A DNA stretch of 64,000 nucleotides, from positions 1 to 64,000 of the forward strand of contig QJNS01000279.1 of assembly GCA_004154925.1 (NCBI GenBank), written 5' to 3'. Position numbers and translations under genes: made by a program. This DNA comes from Monosporascus cannonballus. Lineage: Eukaryota; Ascomycota; Sordariomycetes; Xylariales. The notes under the pieces were generated by a model that did no database searches, was not told the DNA's origin, and was given only the letters and a program-made list of their open reading frames with translations. Of this stretch, positions 47,877 through 57,029 are shown in pieces. Positions within the stretch are counted from its first letter, which is position 1. Each line of letters opens with the position of its first letter.

Positions 47877-48426
47877 CTAAAAAAGGAGAACATAAAGATG
47901 CCAGTACAAATCAAATTGAAAACCGGCCAAGGCTTCGTCTTCTTCTTCTTCCTCCTCGGCTCCGGCTGCTCCCTCTCCTTCTTCCTCGGAGTCGCCAAAG
48001 CCAGCTAAACGATATACGTTACTCATTAGCAAGCAACGATATAACACCGTGTGCAAATGCTTTAAGCGAACCGCTATCGACTATGAGTCGCATGACGTCG
48101 GCCTGCGGGTGCCTCTCAGCCGCGAGCTGGTCGGCCAGGCGCTTCTCGTCCTTGGTTGACGTGTACTTCACTTCGTAGTTAAGTGGTCTTGTTAACTATA
48201 TGGCTCACCGAAGGTAAAAAGGAAGTATATACCCGGGAAGAAGACCTACGCAGGGCAACGGCCAGCGCCAGTTTTTCCTCGAGCGCTCCTCGTCGTCGAT
48301 ATACTGGCGCAGAAGCCACTTGAAGCGGTCCGTCTCGGCCGAGGTCGTGCGGTTCGCAGGGTGTTCATAGGAGGGTGTTGACGCTATGGTGGGTACGGTT
48401 TCGGGGGTTGACGGTGATGATGATGG
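47877..48426 (-). CDS. Uncharacterised small protein, three exons, acidic C-terminus; start missing
   Basis: Three stretches join in phase: 48426-48250, 48195-48048 and 48004-47877, with introns of 54 nt (GTAGGT...TAG) and 43 nt (GTGTTA...TAG; GCTAATG branch-like site). The product, about 145 aa, has a P/S/T-rich start (STPETVPTIASTPSYEHP), a helical block (SAETDRFKWLLRQYIDDEER), a charged second exon (YTSTKDEKRLADQLAAERHP then VMRLIVDSGSLKAF) and an acidic stretch (GDSEEEGEGAAGAEEEEEDE) before a short hydrophobic end. I recognise no family. No in-frame ATG precedes the first exon: a stop at 48429-48427 abuts it, and an ATG overlapping that stop lies in another frame. Either a 5' exon is missing or a one-base change broke the start. 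Steady codon bias and phase-correct introns favour a real or recently lost gene. Confidence 0.42.
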
Positions 48427-50142
48427 TCATGGCCGTCTTAGAAATAGGGTATATAGTTTTTATTCTGTACTGCTGGAAGAGAGAGAGGTTGGTTATGCGT
48501 AGACACTGCGAGTAGTAGACAACAACCGGGTTAAAACGGGAGTTGTCTTCTGGTACAGCAACGCCCTATGCTTCCGTGATGGCAACACCAAGAAACATAA
48601 AGCGTTGAAAGGCACGACGAAAAGTGTATTGTTTCAGAGTGAAAAGAGATATCAATACACGTGATGCCCGTTCATTTGCCGTAGATAAGGGGTGTTGTAT
48701 CGCCCCTTTAAAAGGCGGCACCATAGCACCTCCCGCCTTGACATATGTGTCGATAACACACAAGCTCTTACTTCTTAGTGCGTATTGTGAATTAATTGAT
48801 CAGCCAAGACTTTATGCCCATAGTCCCTTCATTGCCTCTTTGGTGCCTGGTCGGTATTTTATAGCATGTTCATAGCATACAATGTGGTTGGCCCTGACCC
48901 AGAGCCTATGCTATGGTCATGTAATGTCTATCCAATAGTTCAAACGTCCAACCATTAGAGGCATCCGAAAATCCCGAAGTTCTTTTAACCTTTTGCCGCC
49001 TTTAATGCGCGCGAGACCGGCCTAATATCCGTCGCTTACATATGGATGCCATTGTAGAAGGGCTCGTTGGGCCTAAGACTCGGACTGATACTTGCAAATC
49101 AAAGATGGTATTCCGGCATCAATGCAACTCTGTAGAAGACAGGCGGACCATTATGCCATCACTTTAACGACTGCCCTTGGGCAACTATCTACTTTTGGAG
49201 TCGGGTTAAAGGGTGGCAGTAGTAAATCTTACGGTCCTGGCCCAACTCCAACTCCTACAACCCAGCCTGTCGTGGTGGATATTCATCTTAGAAGCTATGG
49301 TTGTCACTACGGCCAATGGAAAGAAGAGTTGCTCCGAGAATAGATTCTTTCATGGCGGACATGTGGGAGGAGCGTTCTAGATTGCTAGGTGCAGTGCCTC
49401 GGATGGGAGCTGTAACCTGGCCGACGAAATAAGCTAATCGTGACTTCCATCTACGTGGACGAGAACACCGGCATATAGACCAACTATCCTCTAAGGTATT
49501 TGGTCTATCAAGGCAGATCGTTCTCTGTGGTTCTATTCTCAGAAGCTTGTTGGTCCCTTCAAGTTATTTTTGGGAATTTAATAGAACTTAACTGGTACTT
49601 GATGCCGGAGTAGAGTCGGTGGCCCTACATAAGATGAGTTGGAAAACTGATCAGAGCCCACCTCAGTATATCCGGATCAAAGCTACAGGTGATTTCACTG
49701 GCGAGCGGGTCGCATGGCGACGACACTGCCGAAATGTCACCGTCGATTACAGAGGTACTATCAATATATGAAGACCTAGGCTGAGGAATCTCACATAGTC
49801 CGTGCACCTCTCATCGGCTCTAGTACGCTAAATATGGCGGGAAGGCTGGGAATAATGTACCTGGTATGCGGTTGGTTGCATTTATTAGCTAGCTTGATCG
49901 TTAAGCGAGGTTGGGAGGCTCTAGGCTTTATCGCTTGTATCCGCTGTCTTAGACTATCACAAGAAGACCGCCATCCCGTTCAGAACTAGAACTCTAGGCC
50001 CGCCGAACCACATTAGCAGGATATCGAGTGGATGTGCACTTTGATGCGGCTCCGCACAAGGCGTCTAGGTGCCGAGTAAACGGGCCGACTGGGGATGCAA
50101 GACATCTGCGCTGATAGGTATCCTTCACGGGATTTGTGCAGA
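48427..50142. other. Gene-poor region left of the MITE
   Basis: No supported gene. Frames are short and scattered on both strands, without motifs or exon chains. Confidence 0.45.
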
Positions 50143-50355
50143 CTAGGGTTTGCAATGGGTACCCAAATGGGTACCCATCACTACCCACGGATGATATTTT
50201 CAATCATAAATAAATAATAAACATCTGTAAACAATACAGAATTACTTGTATAATAAATCTCTCTAGGAAACCCTAAGTATTAAGCTTTTATGACGTGTGA
50301 ATTTACGTCGTGGGTAGTGATGGGTACCCATTTGGGTACCCATTACAAACCCTAC
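50143..50355. mobile_element. hAT-like MITE, 213 bp, with 46-bp terminal inverted repeats
   Basis: Positions 50144-50189 and 50309-50354 are inverted copies of a 46-bp sequence with one mismatch (TAGGGTTTGYAATGGGTACC at the outer end, ACTACCCACG at the inner end). Each repeat itself contains a doubled GGGTACCCA-type palindrome. The 119 bp between them is AT-rich and non-coding. The element is bounded by the exact 8-bp direct repeat TGTGCAGA at 50135-50142 and 50356-50363, the target-site duplication expected from a hAT transposase. The element has no coding capacity and must have been moved in trans. The near-perfect repeats and intact duplication point to a fairly recent insertion. I saw no second copy in the window. 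Confidence 0.9.
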
Positions 50356-52205
50356 TGTGCAGAGCCCAATCAGAACGAAGCCCCCGACAACTGGAAGCAG
50401 CCAACGGCGAGTTCAAAAGTCGCTGTCTGCGAACGGTTTCGCCTGATACTACCAAGTAAACTCTGCAAATGCCAACGGCTGAGCGGCATGGGAGCCAAGT
50501 CGGATAATACCATGCAAATTGTCTTTGCAGCCGTTCTCTGATTGGTTCCCATTTTTGTGGAATTCTAACTGATCAAATATAACATTGGTTGAGGTAACTC
50601 AAATAAGAAGAGAAGGCAACCAATCATGAGCGCAAGAAATTTCTTTCACATGCACGGTTCCCAGCGCTTACCGCTTTTGGTAAAGGCCACCAACCACCGA
50701 AAATTTATTTGGGCAGAGTTTTTGAGGGAGGCGGCAGAATCGATTGATTGTGTGGAACCGGCCACACCGCTCTCAGAATATAAAATACTAGTCCTGGTTC
50801 CTGGTGATGTTTCTGATTTTTCTTTCTTCTTTAGTCGACAATGTCAGTTCAACCCTCCCCCCATACTATGGAAACCCGATGAGCATCGCATACTGACTAG
50901 AACTTTCAATCGCAGACTTCAGAGAATCATTTCTATAGTATTCGTCTACCTCTGTATTCTCTAAAAGAGCTACAGATCCCACCCTGGAAGATGATACAAA
51001 TCCCCGTCGCCCTAGAGTGAAAACTTTGTACGGGGAGTCTGCCGCAAGGCCTTCTCCCTTTACTCTCGCCCTGTCCGCAAGGATGGCGGTCGGTCCTCGT
51101 GACCGGCTGTATAGAGAGTGGTGATGATCTCGACCCCGACTCAGCTGCGGTCTTGCCTTCGGGCGCGCGGCCGGGGTGGGCGATGTGGGAAGTCTGACAG
51201 GTCTTATTTTTTTCGTTGCTCTCGTGTGCCTTGGCATGCGTAGTGAGGAAGAAGGTTTACATTGATTCTGACGTGTCGCGGTTGCTGGAAGCTACTCCCT
51301 GCGGTCCTGGAAATTCCGCGTACGCGTCACCGCGACCCGTTCCATTTGTCATTAAACCTGTAATCAACCCGGTACTATCAATCTGTCTTGACCTGCAGTT
51401 CTAATCGTGATTGTCTTGCGATAGTGTCCTCGAAAACGCACTCTACCGACTCATACGGTGTATCTATATCTGGTTCGGGCGGAAACGCGACACCATTTTC
51501 TCGCGAACACGTACCTCGGTATCTGAAGAGCAGCAAAGTGGCTGAGGACACGCTATGAGGAGCTGCCCATAATATGGTTCCAGATTCGGACTCGGCGTGC
51601 CTTCTGATCCTATGGACCGAAGAGCAGCCTCATCCACTCACAGCCTCCATTGCATGTACTGAACAACGCATTTGGCGTGTGCAATAGAGCGGATGCCGAT
51701 TTGAATCCATTACGACGTCTATTATGTCCCCGTGAGCCTCCCATATTTATGACTGGCCCAATAGGAGAGGTGACGATCGGAAACCTACGCTCGCCGTTGT
51801 TGGGTAATTGGATTGCGCCCGGTAGGCGCAGTGGCAGGATCACTTGCGCATCTCGAAAAGGCCGCTGCTTCCTTCGCGGTGCCACTCATCGGGATCGTCT
51901 ACGGAGGCGAACGTGATGGTGTGTCTACTTGTCCGCGGGATCGTTGGGGCCGTATTAGTGAAAGACGATTCTGCGTTAGAACTGGCAGTGAGGCGCCCGG
52001 CAGTGCATGCTTGTCACTATTTTACAGGTTTTCCTACACATCCTTACTCCTGCGCGGGACGCATAGGCATGTCTCAAGGGAACACTTTCTCTGCTGAACT
52101 TCCTATATACAAGCAAACCCGCGGCTCGCCGTTGCCGAACGTCCGCCATAGCAGCAAAAGTCTAGCCCGACATGACTGACTGACTGACCGACCGACCGGA
52201 CCGAC
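50356..52205. other. Gene-poor region right of the MITE, 3' flank of the endoglucanase
   Basis: No supported gene. A TGAC/CGAC tetranucleotide run at about 52173-52207 abuts the stop codon of the endoglucanase on the opposite strand. Confidence 0.45.
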
Positions 52206-53601
52206 TCAGACGAACTGCCGGATCTGCGGCAGGAACCCGGTATACGCGGCGCCCGAGGGCGGCTCCATCGAGTACATGTAGTCTCCCCACCAGGGCCCGC
52301 CCGCCCACCAGAGCCAGCCGGCCCAGGCGTCGGCGCTGTTCTGCTGCATGAAGGCGAGCATGTCCTTGACGGCGGCGATGCACTGCGGGTTGACGCCGCC
52401 GGCCGTCTCGCCGAGGATGCCGCGCTTGCCGTTCTCCCGCAGCCACATGGTCGCCTCGGCCAGCCGCTCGCGCCCGACGGTCGCCGACACGCACTCGGCG
52501 TGCGTCCCCGACCCGTCCGTGTCCAGGTACTGGTGCATCTCGTAGACGATCTTGTCGCTCGGGTCCGTGAGCTTCACCATGTCGACCGCCGTCCCGCTCG
52601 AGACCTGTTTTTTTGTTGCTGTGTTAGTGACCGAAGACTCTTGCCATCCGGGGCCCTGTTTACGCCTGCGGGTGGTGGCGTCGTCTGTGGTGCTGGGGAA
52701 AAGAACATTAAAACAAACAACTGGTAGGGAAAGGAGGGGAGGGGGAACGAGGCCGAGGCCATACGTACCCAGTGCCAGGCGCCGGACCACGAGTTGCCCT
52801 CGACGAAGATATACTGCGACGTAGCGCCGGCGGCGCGGATGGCGTCGATCGCGGCCTGGTTCAGCCTGTAGACAAGGTTGTTGTCCATGTCGTGGTACTC
52901 GTTGTTCGTATCGAAGATGACGAGGCCGTTGTCGGCGTAGCGGGCCGCGATCTTGGACCACCAGGCTCCGAAGCCCTTCACGTCGGTGATGACGTTCGAG
53001 TAGTAGCGGCCGAAGTTGTGGGGGTCGATGATGGCGTAGGCGCCCCTTTTGTAGCGGTTAGATTCTACCATTCGCGCATGCTTATCATGGTCGTAGAAGT
53101 TTGCCCTTACTTTCCGGTGATGTACTTGACCGTCTGCGAGATTGGTTAGATCCGGAATAGTTGGTCGGGCTTGGTTCCCAGGCGACTTACAGCGTCAAGT
53201 CCCGCAGCGTACGTCTCGTTGATGCTGCTCGCTAGCGAGTTGGGGATGATACGCTCCCTATAGACTCCTTAGCACAGGTATTACCTCCTCCTAGGGCCGT
53301 TGAGTCTTACATCGTGATAGGCACGCGGAAAGTGTTGAACCCATCCCTCATGAGAGTCTTCATATGGAAAGTTAGCGTTTGGGGTTAGACACGTGGGATT
53401 CGACCGGATTGATCTCACGTCGATTGCTGAGCTGGCCGGCCAGGTGTAGTGCTTTCCCAGCTGCCCCGGGAGCGTGTTTTGGCCGAATTCGGCTCCAGCC
53501 TGGTTGACTCCGGTGAATTCGAACCCGCCCTGCCGCTTTCTCGGCGCAGCGAGGGCACCGGCGACGGCGGCCGCGCCGACGATCAGATCGGCGAATCTCA
53601 T
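52206..53601 (-). CDS. Secreted endo-beta-1,4-glucanase, glycoside hydrolase family 5 (GH5_5-like), 331 aa
   Basis: Six exons: 53601-53419, 53357-53311, 53257-53191, 53133-53111, 53045-52769 and 52604-52206; all junctions keep frame. The product has a signal peptide ([18 protein letters not shown]) and a dibasic site (RKRQ). The catalytic domain starts [20 protein letters not shown] and includes [18 protein letters not shown] and [24 protein letters not shown] holds the proposed acid/base Glu156, and ILGETAGG the proposed nucleophile Glu265. It hydrolyses internal beta-1,4-glucosidic bonds of cellulose outside the cell. There is no cellulose-binding module at either end, so it is a bare catalytic domain of typical size. 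The fourth exon is only 23 nt, so ORF-based calling would cut the gene in pieces. Expression is probably carbon-regulated as in other fungi; I did not identify the sites. Confidence 0.92.
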
Positions 53602-55188
53602 GATGTCTTGCGTCGCCTCGACAAGCTCCTAAGACGGACTGCAGTAGAGGAGAGAGGCAGGGGGACGGAATATGTCAACAGGCCCATCGCCAGATTTTTA
53701 TATGTCCCCAAATCCACGTAGTAGAGCGGTAGATCATGACGCGTTCCGATGCGGAAGCCGAAGCTCCGCGTCGGGTAAGATCGAAATGCTATATCTGGTA
53801 CGACTTTAATAAACCAGTTCGCCGCCGCGGTGCTGATTCGGGAACGGCGCGGCGCAGATCTGCTAGATCGGGTCAGGGATCTCATGAAATCTGGGGACCA
53901 GCCTGGGTACCTACGAACGCTACAGGCTACGAACCGACCGACGAGAGTGACCGAAGCCATGCATAGTGGAGTGACCCCCTTACCGTAGTCCCGGAAGATC
54001 CCACTGCCACCAATGCTTGGCCCTGATGCTTATTTCGAGTACAAGGAAGGTCCACGTGAGCGGACCCCTTCTGAGCATAACTTTTGAGAAAGGCGTAGCT
54101 AATGGCAACCTGGGCGTTCTCGGAACCGCGCCGCTTACTTCCATCATCCAGTTTCCGGTTCGAGACTGCTGAGTACGCACGGGAGTTTCGACTCGAGTAT
54201 GAGCTACCTTGAGCCCAACGCTTCTTCTTCCGGGGGGGCGGAGCGTAGCACTCCGATGGGGCGAATGATTCGCGTGGGAAACGCTTCCCATGGGAGATCG
54301 ACGGCCTTGGGCGAGGATGCGCAGCACTCACCGCATGTGTCGCCGGTATTTAGATGAGACCGGAGCAGGGAAAGACGCTTTGGAAGTCCAGGAACATGCG
54401 GGCGTCATTACGGATTAAATGGAAAGAAATCCCAGGAAACCGAGCGATGGGAGGATGATCCCGCCTCGGACGATGGGTTTTATATAGGCACGAAGGGCCG
54501 CTTAATCTTCTGGAATGCGGCGACTAGGGTCGTATGATTTGTCTTGTGTTTTTGGCATTACATACATATATGGGACTTATAAAGCTCTGGAGCCGCATAC
54601 CGGGGTAGGCGCCAACACCCATTGCCCCTAATATCTGGTGTGTTTCGTAGCGAGCTCGGCTGTCGGCTCCTCGACGAGGTGCCCTTCTGCCATGTCGAAG
54701 CGTATAGGCTAGGGACGGCGCCTTATATAGCATAGGAGATAGGGGGATAGGAGGCGACCAAGACCTAGTTTGTGTATGCATCCCGACAGCGGATAAGCGA
54801 AAGAGGCGACGGAATTCCACTGGAGACGTGAACATAATGGGGAGCACTGGCTCGACCATGTCGCCAGGTCCCCCGTGTCCGGGAAGCCAGCTCTGGTAAT
54901 TAAGAGGGCATGCAGACCTCCGCGGCGTAAGGAGTGATCCCGACTTCGTTTAACGAACAGGCAGAGGGAATGAATGGTTGGTTACCTATTCAAGCAGAGA
55001 AGGAAGGAAGTGCCTGGTTCGGGATTCGGACAGCGGCATTGCCAGCTGGCCCGGGCCGTCAGTTACAGTGCCAGCTGCGCTCTTAATCGATAAGCGGCAG
55101 CCCGGGGTTGAGATGGCGCTTTTGGAAAGACAGACATTCAACCGCACCCACCTCCAATCGCAACGCAGCTCGAGCTCCCGTCGCCAAA
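53602..55188. other. Divergent intergenic region between endoglucanase and RSM19
   Basis: About 1.6 kb, containing the promoters of two divergent genes. No supported coding region; antisense frames near 53980-54330 overlap in several frames and lack motifs. Confidence 0.5.
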
Positions 55189-55671
55189 ATGCAGCCGACA
55201 CGGTGCCTCCTGAAAGGCCGATCAGTGTGGAAAGGTCAGTACCCGCCCCTCGACATGTGCCCGGAACCCGCACACGGCAAAGGCTAACGCTCTAACGCCG
55301 CGCGCAGGCCCTCACATCGTCCCGTAAGAAAACCCCAAGCCGGAAACTTTCCTTCCTTCTTTCCTTCCTCCCTTCCTCCCTTCCTCCCTTCCTCCCTTCC
55401 CCTTTCCCTACCGCGCGACAGGCACGCACGCTTAGGCCGGGTAGCTCACCAACGCGTATGCGGCGAATAGGCTCCCGATCGTGCGCCCGGCGCCCGGCGA
55501 GAAGGTGCGGCCGATCAAGACGCAGGCGCGGGCCGCGACCATCCTGCCCAACTTCGTGGGGCTGAAGTTCCAGATATACAACGGCAAGGTGTACAACGAG
55601 GTGGAGATAACCGAGGACATGGTCGGGCACAAGCTTGGCGAGTTCTCCCCGTACGTTTTCCCTCTCCTCTC

Positions 55672-55718
<47 letters not shown>

Positions 55719-55842
55719 TTCTACGTTGTATACCAATCTACCTTACCTGTATCGATCGATCTGCGAGCTGAGCTGACCCTGTGGCTACTTGTTTTTTTGG
55801 GGGGACAGGACGAGGAAGCCGTTCATCTGGGCTAGGGGTTAA
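55189..55842 (+). CDS. rsm19: Mitochondrial small-subunit ribosomal protein uS19m (RSM19), 91 aa, with 16-nt microexon
   Basis: Four exons: 55189-55234, 55308-55323, 55471-55650 and 55809-55842. They join as [16 protein letters not shown], then PHIVP (a microexon of 16 nt), [20 protein letters not shown], then [20 protein letters not shown] and [20 protein letters not shown], ending PFIWARG. This is the uS19 family in its mitochondrial form, which sits in the head of the 37S/SSU near the decoding region. The microexon is flanked by a GCAG acceptor and GTAAGA donor and restores both the frame and the conserved WKGPHIVP motif. The second intron contains a long CCTT/CCCT pyrimidine tract and the third a CTGT repeat. 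The start ATG is in good context (CAAAATGC). Confidence 0.92.
55347..55409. repeat. CTTC/CCTC polypyrimidine tract in RSM19 intron 2
   Basis: About 60 bp of tandem CCTT and CCCTT units on the coding strand, within the intron after the microexon. Confidence 0.85.
55672..55717. repeat. CTGT tetranucleotide microsatellite in RSM19 intron 3
   Basis: About 11 tandem CTGT units beginning 21 bp after the donor at 55651. Likely polymorphic between strains. Confidence 0.9.
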
Positions 55843-56403
55843 GCAAGAAGTGGAGAAGGAGAAGACGAGGATGACGAAGAGACGTGTACATACCCCGGCG
55901 TTCTGGGCACTCGTAGGGAGGAATGGACCAAGGAAGGCTTATCGTTGTTACAACATCGCCTGTACGAATATACATACCGGGAAAGGAGCAGACCGCAGGA
56001 AAACTTCAGTGGTATCATTAATTGGTTGCCCTCAAGACATCGCTGTATATCGTTGTGTGTGAGCCTTTTTCGGCGAGTTGTTGTGTATGCAATGCAGATA
56101 AACCTTGGTGTGACCTTCTCTTGAGAGCGAAGCCACCGACCAATCTCAAAATCAACCAGTCCTTTCCTGAGCGCCGGATCCCTAAATGCAGCCAGACTCC
56201 ACCCCTGCCATAGTCCGTAACCCTTAGCTGTAGAGACATATTCTTTGGTCGTGAAAATGATAGTAGCGTCTCCTCAAGCCTAGCAAAATCCCCAATTCCC
56301 GTCACCTGAAATGGCTTCCACTTCCAGCCTTCGTAGTCGCTGTCGAGATGTTTGCTGTCCCTCATGCGATGTAGGCAGCTCGTAGAATCCAGACAACCCC
56401 GTA
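55843..56403. other. Intergenic between convergent RSM19 and TAF10
   Basis: 3' flanks of both genes; no coding signal. A pair of short antisense frames is consistent with chance. Confidence 0.5.
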
Positions 56404-57029
56404 TTATCTGTAGAATTCGCTTCGCTTGACGTTGACTCCGTATTCGCCCACTGCCATGCCGAGGTCTTCCATGGTGAGGACCGTACGGTTCTGGCTTCCG
56501 CCTTGGCCGCCGCCGCCGTAGCCTGCTCGCTGGATTCCCAGGGGACCGCCGCGTCCCTGATCCTTGGCGCCTTGCTGCCCCTGACCTGGGATTGGGATTC
56601 CGGCCGCCGCACCGAGGTTGCCCATCGGGTTGTTGGCGTTGGTGTTCGAGGCACGGATACGGCTGTACTGGTAGGAATCGGCAGCTACGTCGGCGACGAA
56701 CTTCTGAACTGCTAGAGCGATCAGGCGCGCCAGGCGGGGATCGGTGTGGGGAGGCGGCGGCAGGCCAGCCTTCGTCATGTAGTAGTTGGTGACCGCGTCG
56801 GGAATCTGTCTAGGGTCAGCGCGGCATCTCAAGGGAGGCGCGCTAATAGAAGCTCAAGACTCACGATGGGCGCGTAGTCATCCATCTTGGTCAGGAACTC
56901 CTTCAGCGAGATATCCTTCCGGGTCGGCATCTTGGGCTCCGGGAGAGCAGGGACCTCTTCCTCGGGCGCCATCTGCTGCTGGTCCGCCGGTGGAACCTGC
57001 TCGACGTTCTCGGTGGGTGCGTTCGCCAT
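56404..57029 (-). CDS. taf10: Transcription initiation factor TFIID/SAGA subunit TAF10, 188 aa
   Basis: Two exons: 57029-56865 and 56805-56404 with a GTGAGT donor and CAG acceptor, phase 0. After an acidic, P/E/Q-rich N-terminus comes the conserved block [20 protein letters not shown], then [13 protein letters not shown]. The histone-fold helices follow ([29 protein letters not shown]), then a Q/G-rich loop (about 50 residues) and the C-terminal helix [20 protein letters not shown] ending FYR. TAF10 pairs through this histone fold with TAF3/TAF8 or SPT7 and is shared by TFIID and SAGA. The glycine-rich insertion between the last two helices is common in fungal members. Length fits. Confidence 0.94.

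Noticed and set aside
55672..55717. Regular repeat considered as a CRISPR-like array
   Set aside because: It is a simple CTGT microsatellite without spacers, in a fungal intron.
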